Source: Firmicutes bacterium HGW-Firmicutes-9
GTDB lineage: Bacteria > Bacillota > Clostridia > Christensenellales > CAG-138
Assembly: GCA_002841395.1 (NCBI GenBank)
Contig: PGZM01000003.1
Coordinates: forward strand, 1-64,000
Reading direction: 5' to 3'
DNA length: 64,000 bases
A model generated the notes under the pieces. It ran no database searches and was not told the origin of the DNA. It saw only the letters and a program-made list of their open reading frames with translations. The position numbers and the translations under genes were made by a program. How positions within the stretch are numbered: position 1 is the first letter of the stretch; each line of letters starts with the position of its first letter. Positions 32,632 to 41,297 of the stretch are shown piece after piece.

Positions 32632-33564
32632 TTATTTGGAGATGACGCGTTTGGCGGATTCCCGCAGTTTCTCAAACATCAGCCGATCGAGCCGTGTCAG
32701 ATGATATCCGCTTCGATAGATCAGCACGTCGCGATACACGTTGCCCGGGAAGTCGACGCGCTTTTGCACCAGACCGAAGCGTTCCAACACCTCCTGCGGC
32801 GCGGGGGAAGAGATCGCATACGCGCTGCTGAGTCGGCTGATGAGCTCTAGCTGGCTCGCGCGCTCGTAGATCGTGATGGTGTTCTTCGCCTCGTTCGCCT
32901 GCGCGAGTTCGCGCGCCTGATTGACGGGCAGCGAGGGGATGGAACCATCGCCGTAGAGCACCTCGGTGCAGTCCGCAAGGTCGCGCAGCGTGATCTGCTC
33001 CTGATTGGCGAGCACATGGCGTTTACTCAGGATCGCGACACAGGAAAATTCGCAAACCAGCTCGGAAACGAGGGATCGTTCCGCAAGAGCTGTGAGATAG
33101 TTGGACTCGTAGATGGTTTGATAGCGGATGACGCCGAGCTGATTGATGCCGTTTGCGACCTGCTTGATCGTGCGCATGGCGCCCGCCTCGCGATAATCGA
33201 TGCTGTAGTCCGCATCCGGGCCGAGCGAAAGAATCACCTCGGTGAGCGCTTGCGAAATATAGCTTGCGCGCGGCGCGCAGAGGTCGAAGCGCGTCTTCTT
33301 ATCGTCGGTGGGCTTATACAGAGCTTCCATCTCCGCAATCTGCGAGAGAATGTTGCGCGCGTAGCCGAGGAACTCGCGTCCCTTCTCGGTCGGCACAACG
33401 CCTTTTGCGGTGCGGTCGAAAATCGCGATGCCGATGTCGTCCTCCAGCTCGCGGATGGATTTGCTCAAATTCGGCTGATTCATATAGAGATTTTCTGCGG
33501 CCTTGCTGATCGAGCCGGTCTTTTCCACCTCGACAGCATATTTGAGCTGCAACAGGTTATTCAT
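32632..33564 (-). CDS. LysR-family transcriptional regulator
   Basis: 310 residues. Winged helix-turn-helix at about 1-65 (SISKAAENLYMNQPNLSKSIRELEDDIG) followed by a LysR substrate-binding domain. GAAAGGAG lies before the ATG. It is 56 bp downstream of the amidohydrolase gene on the same strand and likely co-transcribed, so it may regulate that gene or adhE downstream. The ligand is not predictable. Confidence 0.88.
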   Translation of the reverse strand: MNNLLQLKYAVEVEKTGSISKAAENLYMNQPNLSKSIRELEDDIGIAIFDRTAKGVVPTEKGREFLGYARNILSQIAEMEALYKPTDDKKTRFDLCAPRASYISQALTEVILSLGPDADYSIDYREAGAMRTIKQVANGINQLGVIRYQTIYESNYLTALAERSLVSELVCEFSCVAILSKRHVLANQEQITLRDLADCTEVLYGDGSIPSLPVNQARELAQANEAKNTITIYERASQLELISRLSSAYAISSPAPQEVLERFGLVQKRVDFPGNVYRDVLIYRSGYHLTRLDRLMFEKLRESAKRVISK

Positions 33565-33620
33565 GCGCTTCTCCTTTCCACAGGGGAACGGTTCACTTCG
33601 CTGTTTTCCACAGTTGCGTT

Positions 33621-35216
33621 TTATGCGCGTATCGCGCGGCCGGCGGTGCGGAACGTAGTTTCGTCCAGCGCGTCGCCGTTGAGCACGAGTTTGCCGTTGA
33701 CATAGACGCGCTCGATGCCGAAGGATTTGCTTTGATCCGGCGTGCCGTCTTTCAACGCGGTCTCGTCAAACACCGTCAGGTCGGCAAAATAGCCGGGCTT
33801 GATATAGCCGCGGTCTTTGATCGAGAATCGATCCGCGACCGCGCCCGTCATCTTGCGCACGGTATTCGGCATGGTGTCGCCTTTGCCGTTGAGTGAGAGA
33901 TGCAGAAATTTCGGGAAGCAGTCATAGGTTGCTGGGTTCTGAACGCCGTTTTCCTCGATCCATGCGTCGGTCATATAGAGCACGTTTTCATGACGCGAAA
34001 GCTCGGAAATGATCTTCGGCGTGCTGTATGGACCCATGTTGACGCGACCCGCGAAATTGCTCTGCTCGCAGAGCATGAGGTATGCGTCGAGATCGTTCAT
34101 CTTCTTCTCTTTGGCAATCTGGTGAACGGTCTTGCCTTCATATGCTTCGTAGCCCGGGCCGATGTAGGCGATTTGAATATCGTCAAACCCGAAGCCCAAC
34201 AGAACGATGGTCGCGTAGGCAAGTACGCCGAAGCGGAATTTGTTGAAGAACTTGCGTTTTTCCGCGGGGCTCAGCGCCTGATACCAAACCGGCATCACGG
34301 CGGTGATAACAGACACGCCCAAGAGCTCCGCATAGATATCAAACATCGCATCTACGCCGTTTCTGCGCATGCGCTCAATGTTTGCGACCAGTTCGTCTTT
34401 GCATTTGAAGGAACTGGTGCCGACGAAGATTGCGTGAGAATATTGCAGCTTAACGTTCAATCCCTGCGTGATTTCCTCCAGCTCGTCCAGCGCGCGCAGA
34501 AGATGCGGTCTGCCCAACAGCTCCGGATACGCCATAGACACGGCGGAGCAGGCGCGCGGATGCACGGTCAGCGGACGGTCATAGCGTGCGCAGAGTTCCG
34601 CGACCTTTCGCAGCTCCTCTTTCGGCGCGTAGAGGCCGGGCTCGTACATGAGTCCCAGCGAAACGCCGCATGCGCCCTGCTTGATGTTTTCTTCTAATAG
34701 GGAAAGCATATCCGCCGTTTCTGCTTCGGTCAGCGGGCGGTTGCTGTAGCCTGTGCCGCTCGCGCGGGCGGTGCAGTGCCCCGATAGCGAGGCGATATTC
34801 AGCGGCGTGTTGCCGTCGATGACGGCAAACAGCGCGTCGATGTCGTGATATACTCCCGTGAGATCGTCCATGTGGAACAGCCCCGCGCCAACTTTGTCGA
34901 CAAACGGGCTGTCTTTGGAAAAGCCGGTCATCGAAAGCCCGCAGTTGCCGGTGATGAACGAGGTGATGCCCTGCCGCACAAACGGTTCAAAGTACGGCTG
35001 TGGATTCTGTTTCGCCGCGAACCAGTCGTTGTGGGAATGCGCATCGAAAAAGCCGGAAGAGATGCTTTTGCCTGCCAGATCGATGCAGGTGGCATCCTCG
35101 CAGGAGAGGTTTTGCCCGACGGCAAGAATCTTGTCGTTTTCGATGAGAATGTCGCCTGTGAAAGCCTCCGCACCCGTTCCATCATAGATGCGGCCATGTT
35201 GCAACAGTGTTTTCAT
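33621..35216 (-). CDS. D-aminoacylase-like amidohydrolase
   Basis: 531 residues of the amidohydrolase-3/D-aminoacylase type. The N-terminal strand domain with a TGDILIENDKI pattern leads to the metal motif DAHSHND, GITSFITGNCGLSM, a later SGHCTARASG and LTVHPRACS, and the C-terminal IKPGYFADLTVFD. Such enzymes hydrolyse N-acyl-D-amino acids or related cyclic amides with zinc in the cytoplasm. Specificity is unknown. A GGGAG site lies upstream of the ATG at 35216. It is followed by its probable regulator, a LysR gene. Confidence 0.8.
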   Translation of the reverse strand: MKTLLQHGRIYDGTGAEAFTGDILIENDKILAVGQNLSCEDATCIDLAGKSISSGFFDAHSHNDWFAAKQNPQPYFEPFVRQGITSFITGNCGLSMTGFSKDSPFVDKVGAGLFHMDDLTGVYHDIDALFAVIDGNTPLNIASLSGHCTARASGTGYSNRPLTEAETADMLSLLEENIKQGACGVSLGLMYEPGLYAPKEELRKVAELCARYDRPLTVHPRACSAVSMAYPELLGRPHLLRALDELEEITQGLNVKLQYSHAIFVGTSSFKCKDELVANIERMRRNGVDAMFDIYAELLGVSVITAVMPVWYQALSPAEKRKFFNKFRFGVLAYATIVLLGFGFDDIQIAYIGPGYEAYEGKTVHQIAKEKKMNDLDAYLMLCEQSNFAGRVNMGPYSTPKIISELSRHENVLYMTDAWIEENGVQNPATYDCFPKFLHLSLNGKGDTMPNTVRKMTGAVADRFSIKDRGYIKPGYFADLTVFDETALKDGTPDQSKSFGIERVYVNGKLVLNGDALDETTFRTAGRAIRA

Positions 35217-35304
35217 GCGTATAAACTACTCCCAATTTAATCCCGCTAACATGGTATCATACTCTGCCGGAAATGAGAAGTTCCGCAGGCGTGTTGGATA
35301 AAAA

Positions 35305-35333
35305 TTGACGTTTCCAAAATATCAAACTATACT
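35305..35333 (+). promoter_or_regulatory. Promoter of the cobalamin riboswitch-btu operon
   Basis: TTGACG (35305-35310) and TATACT (35328-35333), 17 bp apart, about 18 bp before the riboswitch P1 stem. Confidence 0.75.
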
Positions 35334-35350
35334 ATAGCTAAATGAATAGC

Positions 35351-35527
35351 GTGTGCATCTGCGCCTGATGAAGGCGCCGGCGGGGACATCCTGCCGAGGG
35401 AATACGGATGAGAATTCCGGGCTATCCCAGTAACCGTGAAGCGGACGAACGGACACATAAGCCACTGCCTATCAGCGGGAAGGCGTCCAAGTAGAATGAA
35501 GCTAAGCCGGGAGACCTGTTTGCGCAT
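35351..35527 (+). ncRNA. Cobalamin (B12) riboswitch
   Basis: Closing stem GTGTGCA (35351-35357) pairs with TGCGCAT (35521-35527). Core elements in order: the GGGAATACGG and CCGTGAAG segments around the P4-P6 region (about 35398-35445), the B12-box AGCCACTGCC (35459-35468), GGGAAGGCG (35477-35485), and AAGCCGGGAGACCTG (about 35504-35518). It senses adenosylcobalamin or another B12 form and is expected to repress the downstream transporter when B12 is plentiful, through the terminator at 35589-35622. Confidence 0.88.
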
Positions 35528-35588
35528 GACAATACTCCTGGGGTGGAGTGAAGCTATAAAGCGCGCCGACAGCACGCGATCTTTCCAT

Positions 35589-35622
35589 TGCTCCCTCTCC
35601 TCAAAGAGCGGGGCATTTTTTA
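35589..35622 (+). terminator. Riboswitch expression-platform terminator
   Basis: Stem TGCTCC-CTCT with AGAG-C-GGGGCA followed by seven T. It sits between the riboswitch and btuF, as in transcription-attenuating B12 riboswitches. Confidence 0.8.
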
Positions 35623-35681
35623 TTTGCATCCCTCTCGGCTCTATTCATGAAAAAACCGTTTGAAAGGGAAAAGAACACTGT

Positions 35682-36662
35682 ATGAAACTCAACAAACGCC
35701 TTGCAGCCATCCTCGTTGCGATGCTGCTTCTCGCGAGCCTGATTGGCTGCGCGCCTGCTTCGATTGTTGCGCCCCAAGAGACCGAACCTGCTGGCACGCT
35801 GCAGGAAGTGACCGACGTTGCTGCCGAAACGACCGGCATACAGACCGTCGATATGATGGGACGCGAGATCAATCTCGATGCGCCTGCAACGCGCGTCGTC
35901 GCGCTCAGCGCGGCGGACTGCGAAATTCTCTACGCCATCGGTGCGGGCGATATGCTCGTTGGCCGCGGCGAATTCTGCGACTATCCGGCGGAGGTGCTCG
36001 ACGTACCCGCCGTGCAGTCCGGCATGGAGACCAATATCGAGCAGATCATAGCGCTAGCTCCTCAGGTACTCTTGATGAGCGCTATGGCGCAGACCGAAGA
36101 TCAGGTCAAGCAGCTGGAAGCCGCGGGCATCCAGTGCGTGGTCTCCGACGCAAAGGACATCAACGGCGTGTATCAGTCGATCACGCTGATCGGCGCGATC
36201 ACGGGACGCGACGAGGATGCCTTTAACGTACTTACAAACATGGAAGCTACGCTTTCCGAGCTTTCGGTCCACGCGGGTGAACTGCAGGGCAAGAGCATTT
36301 ATTTTGAAGTGTCCCCGCTGCAATACGGTCTCTGGACCGCGGGCAAGGGCACGTTTATGGACGAAGTTGCAATCATGCTGGGGCTGACCAACGTTTTTGC
36401 GGACACTACCGGCTGGGCGGAGATCTCCGAGGAGCAGGTGCTGAAGGCAAATCCGGACGTGATCGTGACCATCGCGATGTACTTCGGCGAGGGGCAGACC
36501 CCTGTGGAAGAGATTCTTTCTCGTCCGGGTTGGCAGGACGTCACCGCCGTGAAGAACGGCGATATCTTCAATCTGCCGAACAACGAGCTGAGCCGCCCTG
36601 GCCCGCGCATTGCGGACGGCGCAATGGCGCTATTTGACTTCATCAAAGGAATTGAATCGTAA
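35682..36662 (+). CDS. btuF: Cobalamin ABC transporter substrate-binding lipoprotein (BtuF-like)
   Basis: 326 residues. A basic N-terminus, a hydrophobic helix and the lipobox LIGC with Cys23 mark a lipoprotein. The periplasmic-binding domain (from about 55) has the BtuF/FecB layout with VVALSAADCEILYAIGAGDMLVGR and C-terminal NELSRPGPR. Family members bind B12 or iron-siderophores; the upstream cobalamin riboswitch points to corrinoids. Together with the next two genes it makes a complete importer. The start is the ATG at 35682. Confidence 0.82.
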   Translation: MKLNKRLAAILVAMLLLASLIGCAPASIVAPQETEPAGTLQEVTDVAAETTGIQTVDMMGREINLDAPATRVVALSAADCEILYAIGAGDMLVGRGEFCDYPAEVLDVPAVQSGMETNIEQIIALAPQVLLMSAMAQTEDQVKQLEAAGIQCVVSDAKDINGVYQSITLIGAITGRDEDAFNVLTNMEATLSELSVHAGELQGKSIYFEVSPLQYGLWTAGKGTFMDEVAIMLGLTNVFADTTGWAEISEEQVLKANPDVIVTIAMYFGEGQTPVEEILSRPGWQDVTAVKNGDIFNLPNNELSRPGPRIADGAMALFDFIKGIES

Positions 36663-36664
36663 CC

Positions 36665-37759
36665 ATGGCAGGATTTTCTGCACCGCGACCGGAGGGCGAG
36701 CTGCCGCCCTCCGCGCGGACAACACAGACCGGCAAGCGGGAGGGTTTTCGCACGGGCGAATTCCTCCTGTTTTCGCTTGTCACGGTGGCCGTCATGGCGC
36801 TCTGCGTCTGCATCGGCAGCGTGAGCCTGCCGCTTCGTGAAACCGTCACCGTCATCTGGAATGCAATCTTCGGCCTGCCGATGCCGGAGGGTATCTCGGT
36901 GCCGATCATTCTCTCCGTGCGTCTGCCGCGCGTGCTCTGCGTGGCGCTCACAGGCGCCGCGCTCTCGCTCTGCGGCGGCGCAATGCAGGGACTGCTCAAA
37001 AATCCGCTCGCGGACGGCAGCACACTCGGTGTTGCCAGCGGCGCGTCGCTCGGCGCGGTAATCGCGATTGCGTTTGGCATCACCCTGCCGCAGCTGCCGT
37101 TTGCAGGCACGATGGTGCTCGCGATCGTGTTTGCGTTTCTCTCGCTTCTGATCATTCTCTCTCTTGCATATAAGATCGACTTTTCCATGAGCACGAACAC
37201 GATCATTCTCATCGGCGTGATCTATTCGATGTTTGTCTCTAGCATCTTAGCCTTGATCATTTCGTTCGCGTCCGACCGGGTCAAGCAGATCACCTTCTGG
37301 ACGATGGGATCGCTGCTGGGAACCAGCCTGCAAAACGCATTGGTGCTTTTCGGCGCGCTGGTCATATTCGGCGGAATCATCCTTCGCTATTCGCGTGAGC
37401 TCAACGCCTTTGCGGTCAGCGAAAACAATGCACGCAGCGTCGGCGTGCCGGTGGGCCGCGTCAAGCTCGTGCTGCTGATCGCGGTCTCCGCGCTCATCGG
37501 CGTGTGCGTTTCCATCGGCGGCACGATTGGCTTTGTCGGCCTCGTCACGCCGCATATGGTGCGCATGATCGTAGGCCCCGATCACAAGCGGTTGCTGCCT
37601 GCCTCTCTTTTCGGCGGCGCGGTGTTTCTGATGCTAGCGGATCTTGTGGCGCGCACGCTGCTCAACCCCATCGAACTGCCGATCGGCGTTGTCACGTCGT
37701 TCATCGGTGCGTTTCTCTTTATCGTGATCTTCTACCGATCCAAGCGGGTGCGCGTATGA
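36665..37759 (+). CDS. btuC: Cobalamin ABC transporter permease (FecCD/BtuC family)
   Basis: 364 residues with about nine or ten membrane helices and a polar 30-residue N-terminal extension. Hallmarks are RLPRVLCVALTGAALSLCGGAMQGLLKNPLADGSTLGVASGASLGA and, near the end, GLVTPHMVRMIVGPDHKRLLPAS. It forms the transmembrane pore as a dimer. It starts 2 bp after the btuF stop and overlaps the ATPase gene by four bases. Confidence 0.88.
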   Translation: MAGFSAPRPEGELPPSARTTQTGKREGFRTGEFLLFSLVTVAVMALCVCIGSVSLPLRETVTVIWNAIFGLPMPEGISVPIILSVRLPRVLCVALTGAALSLCGGAMQGLLKNPLADGSTLGVASGASLGAVIAIAFGITLPQLPFAGTMVLAIVFAFLSLLIILSLAYKIDFSMSTNTIILIGVIYSMFVSSILALIISFASDRVKQITFWTMGSLLGTSLQNALVLFGALVIFGGIILRYSRELNAFAVSENNARSVGVPVGRVKLVLLIAVSALIGVCVSIGGTIGFVGLVTPHMVRMIVGPDHKRLLPASLFGGAVFLMLADLVARTLLNPIELPIGVVTSFIGAFLFIVIFYRSKRVRV

Positions 37760-38535
37760 GTTTATTATCTGTGCAAAATTTAACCGTGCGCTACGGCGAG
37801 AGGAAGATCGTCGACGATGTGCGCTTTACGCTCAACGAGGGCGATTGGTTGATGATCGTCGGCCCCAACGGCGCGGGCAAGAGCACGATCGTCAACGCGG
37901 TTTCCCAGAGTGCGCCCTACACGGGAGACGTGCAGGTGCTCGGCAAAGATGTGCGCCGCTATCGCGCGCATGAACTGGCGAAGCTCGTCGGCGTGCTCGC
38001 GCAAACGCACACGATGGGCTACGGATTTACGGTAGGTTCGGTCGTGCGGCTCGGGCGTTACGCCTATGCGCCGGGGTTGTTCTCCGCGGGTCATGCCGAA
38101 GACGAAGCCGCGGTCGCCGAAGCGCTCGCGCTCACGGGATTGACGGAGATTGCGGATCAAAACGTACTGACCCTCTCCGGCGGCGAGCTGCAGCGGACGT
38201 TTCTTGCGCAGCTCTTTGCGCAAAATCCGCGCGTGCTTCTGTTGGACGAGCCGACCAATCATCTGGATCTGGTGTATCAAAAGCAGGTATTCGAGCTGAT
38301 TCGCGGCTGGTTGAAGTCGCCGGGTCGCGCGGTTGCCTCAGTGGTGCACGATTTGAGTCTTGCGCGGGCCTATGGCAGCCATGCGCTGCTGCTCGACGAC
38401 GGCAAGACGCTCGCTTATGGTGCGATGGACGATGTGTTCTCGCCGGAGCATCTTGACCACGCGTACAACATGGACGTCTTCGCATGGATGCGCGGGCTGC
38501 TCTCGCAATGGCAGGTTGAGAACGAAGATCAGTAG
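37756..38535 (+). CDS. btuD: Cobalamin ABC transporter ATP-binding protein (BtuD-like)
   Basis: 259 residues. Walker A GPNGAGKST, Q-loop in VGVLAQTH, signature LSGGELQR, Walker B VLLLDEPTNHLD and the H-loop HD. The true start is the ATG at 37756, overlapping the permease stop; a longer in-frame extension reads through the permease gene and is not used. It powers corrinoid uptake with the two preceding proteins. Confidence 0.88.
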   Translation: MSLLSVQNLTVRYGERKIVDDVRFTLNEGDWLMIVGPNGAGKSTIVNAVSQSAPYTGDVQVLGKDVRRYRAHELAKLVGVLAQTHTMGYGFTVGSVVRLGRYAYAPGLFSAGHAEDEAAVAEALALTGLTEIADQNVLTLSGGELQRTFLAQLFAQNPRVLLLDEPTNHLDLVYQKQVFELIRGWLKSPGRAVASVVHDLSLARAYGSHALLLDDGKTLAYGAMDDVFSPEHLDHAYNMDVFAWMRGLLSQWQVENEDQ

Positions 38536-38675
38536 ATTTGGCTGAATCTGACGTACAATTTACAGGATTACAACTTACAAACGGACAGATGTGGTGTATA
38601 ATCGGAAGAACGCCGCACTGTCCGTTTCTTTGATTCGTGCGAGTGCGGCAAGCAAACCATCGACGGAGGACAAGC

Positions 38676-39311
38676 ATGCTCACCATCATCCTGCTGCGCC
38701 ATGGTAAGACGCAGGGCAATCTCGAAAACCGCTACAACGGCAGAACGGACGATCCGCTCTGCGCGGAAGGCATCGCGGAGGCAGAGGCGGGGGAACATTA
38801 TCCCGGCGTTTCGCTTGTCTACGCGAGTCCGCTCCAGCGTGCGCAGCAGACCGCGCGGATTTTCTTTCCCGATGCGGAACTCGTAACGGTGCAGGATCTA
38901 AGAGAGATGGACTTCGGCGATTTTGAAGGACGCACCGCGGAGGAGATGGCGGATGACGAAGCTTACCGCGCATGGGTTGCGGGCGCCTGCGTCGATGCAT
39001 GCCCCAACGGCGAGGGCATCCCGGAGTTTGCGCGGCGCACGGGCAAGGCGTTTGCCGCGAGCATGCTGGATGCGATTAAGCGCGGAGAATCGCGCGTGGG
39101 CGTGACCGTCCACGGCGGGGTGATCATGGCTGTGATGGCGGCGTTTTCCGGCGTGGATGTGCCGTATAACGCATGGTATGTGCGCAACTGCGGCGGTTAT
39201 GAGATCACACTTGACGAGAAAACCTGGGTACTGCAGCAGAAATTTTCTTCCTATCGCCTCTTCGGCGAACAAGGCGAGAATACCTATAGTCTCGACAGCA
39301 ATATCGAGTAA
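38676..39311 (+). CDS. Histidine phosphatase, CobC-like
   Basis: 211 residues of the phosphoglycerate-mutase-like superfamily. The catalytic RHGKTQGN gives the nucleophilic His, SPLQRAQQTA the second Arg, an EMDFGDFEG acid segment, and VTVHGGVI the second His. Layout matches alpha-ribazole-phosphatase CobC, and the B12 uptake operon 140 bp upstream supports a role in cobalamin assembly; other small phosphatase roles remain possible. GGAGG lies before the ATG at 38676. A long terminator follows. Confidence 0.75.
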   Translation: MLTIILLRHGKTQGNLENRYNGRTDDPLCAEGIAEAEAGEHYPGVSLVYASPLQRAQQTARIFFPDAELVTVQDLREMDFGDFEGRTAEEMADDEAYRAWVAGACVDACPNGEGIPEFARRTGKAFAASMLDAIKRGESRVGVTVHGGVIMAVMAAFSGVDVPYNAWYVRNCGGYEITLDEKTWVLQQKFSSYRLFGEQGENTYSLDSNIE

Positions 39312-39329
39312 TGCTCTAACAAGCAACAC

Positions 39330-39370
39330 AAAACGGCGGCCAACGCTTCCTGCGTCAGCCGCCGTTTTTT
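39330..39370. terminator. Terminator between CobC-like and ECF genes
   Basis: Stem AAAACGGCGGC with GCCGCCGTTTTTT, with an inner GACGC-like pairing; works for both converging genes. Confidence 0.85.
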
Positions 39371-39379
39371 ATTGGAAAG

Positions 39380-39916
39380 TTACTCGGTGATGAGTTTCGC
39401 CTTTTTGAGTGCGAGCACAAGCGCGGGGATGATCGCGAGCTGAATCAGGATGCCGGGCAGCGCGGTGACAAAAGCCGCGGTCGTCCAGAGCGAGACGGAA
39501 TATGCGCCCGCGCGGAAGACGACGGCGTTGAGAAGGCCGAATACCAACCGTCCGGCGAGCATGGCGCCGATCAACGAAAGATAGAGGTCGGTCAATGTTT
39601 TGCCCGTTCGAATCGCCTGCATCAGAAGACCGGATACTGCGCCATACACCGCGAGCTCGCAGAGAATGGCGGGCAGAAACGCCACAACCGGCATGCCCGT
39701 AAAGAGGCTTGAGAGCAGCGGCGTGACGACGCCGCAAGCGAGACCGAACGGCCAGCCACAGATCAGTCCGCAGAGGAGTACGGGGATGTGCATCGGCAAG
39801 AAGATGCTGCCGGCGTTTGCGATCGAGTGGAACGCAAGCGGGAGCACGATGCCGAGCGCGATGCAAAGGCCGGTGAGAATCAGCCGTTTGGTGCGGTTCA
39901 TGGTGAAGCGATACAT
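39380..39916 (-). CDS. ECF transporter S component, substrate unresolved
   Basis: 178 residues with about five or six membrane helices and little polar sequence, the usual form of a substrate-binding S component for an ECF vitamin transporter. Conserved features are the first-helix region LILTGLCIALGIVLPLAFH, FLPMHIPVLLCGLICGWPFGL and TPLLSSLFTGMP. The vitamin cannot be told from sequence alone; the B12 genes next door make a corrinoid or its precursor a candidate. The energising EcfA and EcfT genes are not in the window. AAAGGAG precedes the ATG. The leader carries a terminator. Confidence 0.78.
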   Translation of the reverse strand: MYRFTMNRTKRLILTGLCIALGIVLPLAFHSIANAGSIFLPMHIPVLLCGLICGWPFGLACGVVTPLLSSLFTGMPVVAFLPAILCELAVYGAVSGLLMQAIRTGKTLTDLYLSLIGAMLAGRLVFGLLNAVVFRAGAYSVSLWTTAAFVTALPGILIQLAIIPALVLALKKAKLITE

Positions 39917-39950
39917 TGGTTAGAGTCTCCTTTGATTTGAATTTTGACGC

Positions 39951-40052
39951 AAAAAAACAGCCACAAAGCACGCCCGGCTTGGCCGGAACAGTCGCCTTCA
40001 TGGCTGTATTGTTGCGCGGGTGAATCTTGTTTGCGCCCGTCTTCGTGGCGGG
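39951..40052 (-). promoter_or_regulatory. Structured leader with terminator before the ECF gene
   Basis: On the minus strand a hairpin GCCCGCC-ACGAA-GACGGGC (40052-40034) is followed by a larger stem ACAGCCA...TGGCTGT (40007-39958) with an inner CCGGC-CAA-GCCGG hairpin and then seven T. A terminator inside a leader, about 40 bp before the gene, is typical of riboswitch or attenuator control. No known aptamer was recognised. Confidence 0.55.
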
Positions 40053-40143
40053 CATTGCAGAAATCTTATCGATTCTTTGCTGTCTTGTCAAGGCTTGACG
40101 AAGCTGGAACCAAAGAGAATGTCTGGTTCGAGTGAGTAGAAGA

Positions 40144-40575
40144 TCAAACCTCCGACCAGACGTTCAATTGACGCTCCAGCTCCGTGATCGTCTGCAAAAT
40201 TAAGTCTTTGATTGAGGCGGTTCCAACGCCTACGATGACGCTGCCGCAATGATTGAACGGAATCAGTAGCCGTACGGCGTTGCTTTGGCCGACGGCGCAT
40301 GCCATGGCGGGCGTAATTTCGCCGAGCATGGAGTCTGCAATCGCGATGCCGATGGGGCCAATGATGAAGTCCGCCTTCCGGCAGTTCACGACGACCGCGT
40401 TTTCTCCGGTTGCGCCGCGCGCAGAACCGGCTTTCATCATGGTGCTGGTTGCGATGCTATTCGTGCCGATGCAGATTAGTTCGATCTGATCCGACTTTTG
40501 CGAAAGCTGCTCGGAAAGCAGCTTTCCGATTCGGCCGCCCTGACCATCGATGATTAAAACAACAGGCTTTTTCAA
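40144..40575 (-). CDS. DUF3842 family protein
   Basis: 143 residues with the DUF3842 pattern: VVLIIDGQGGRIGKLL at the start (Rossmann-like G-rich loop), IGTNSIATSTMMKAGSARGATGENAVVVNC, and IGIAIADSMLGEITPAMACAVG. Function unknown. The start is TTG at 40575, with GAGGAG 7 bases upstream, giving the family N-terminus. It lies just upstream of the ECF S component on the same strand (leader between), so the two may serve one pathway. Confidence 0.82.
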   Translation of the reverse strand: MKKPVVLIIDGQGGRIGKLLSEQLSQKSDQIELICIGTNSIATSTMMKAGSARGATGENAVVVNCRKADFIIGPIGIAIADSMLGEITPAMACAVGQSNAVRLLIPFNHCGSVIVGVGTASIKDLILQTITELERQLNVWSEV

Positions 40576-40667
40576 ATGGAACTCCTCAATGTGGATTGGT
40601 TTGCGTAGAGTCTATTCTATCATAGTATCGTGTTCACGCGCTTGTGTTCTTACGCAAATAAACTCCG

Positions 40668-40841
40668 TTAAACAAGCCAGATCGCAGCAGACAAAAGAAG
40701 CAGACCGAGCAGTAGCGTCGTCAAACAGCCGCTTTTTCCGCCGGATGGACGCTTGCCGCCGCCTTTGTTGCGGTCGAATGCCGTCATATACTGCGCGTAT
40801 CCGGTCAAGCCCTTGCCGAAATAGCCGAAATCATCTGGCAT
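40668..40841 (-). CDS. Small C-tail-anchored membrane protein, 57 residues
   Basis: Too short for many gene finders but well supported: GGAGGAG lies 6 bases before the ATG. Residues 1-38 are polar and Gly/Lys-rich; residues 39-57 form one hydrophobic helix (TTLLLGLLLLSAAIWLV), so it is probably C-tail anchored. No family recognised. It lies next to another small membrane protein at 40891-41085 in the same orientation. Confidence 0.6.
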   Translation of the reverse strand: MPDDFGYFGKGLTGYAQYMTAFDRNKGGGKRPSGGKSGCLTTLLLGLLLLSAAIWLV

Positions 40842-40890
40842 AGTTGCTCCTCCGATCTATCTGGATGGGGTACCGGAAAAAGCGGGTTCG

Positions 40891-41085
40891 TTAGCGAGGG
40901 AAGCCGCCCATCAGGTAAAAGAGTAATATCAGCAGCGGAATAGCGATCGCCGCGATGAGTAGATATCTAGTTTTTGGGTTGAGCACACGCCGATTTTTGG
41001 GGTTGTCCAGCTCATAGGGCGTTTTGTCGGTGTATTTTACCTTGGTACGATTCGCGTCATAGGAATACGGGTTGTACACAGCCAT
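40891..41085 (-). CDS. Small C-tail-anchored membrane protein, 64 residues
   Basis: 64 residues with a polar Tyr/Asn/Lys-rich N-terminal half and a hydrophobic helix at about 41-60 (YLLIAAIAIPLLILLFYLMGG). AAGGAGG stands 5 bases before the ATG at 41085; the longer open frame upstream has no such site. No family recognised. Same layout as its 57-residue neighbour, suggesting paired or related functions. Confidence 0.65.
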   Translation of the reverse strand: MAVYNPYSYDANRTKVKYTDKTPYELDNPKNRRVLNPKTRYLLIAAIAIPLLILLFYLMGGFPR

Positions 41086-41225
41086 ACGTTCCTCCTTGAG
41101 TGAGTTGTCACATTTCCGATGCGAACTCACATGTTCTTCCGACTTTGTACTATTGGTTTGAAAAAGTAGAAAAATAAACAACTCTGTGACGATTAACGGA
41201 ACGCGCGTTTCACACACTGAAATCA

Positions 41226-41234
41226 TGATATAAT
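41226..41234 (+). promoter_or_regulatory. Extended -10 promoter of the LRR lipoprotein gene
   Basis: TG-A-TATAAT with TATAAT at 41229-41234, about 64 bp before the start codon. Confidence 0.5.
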
Positions 41235-41297
41235 GCGCGTGGTTGAATTGCAACCGGTTTTCACTCGAATTAGTTGTTTACTTGGAGGATATTGAAA

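Noticed and set aside
37504-37755. N-terminal extension of the BtuD-like ATPase
   Set aside because: It lies inside the permease gene in another frame; the ATG at 37756 gives the normal ABC ATPase start with ATGA coupling.
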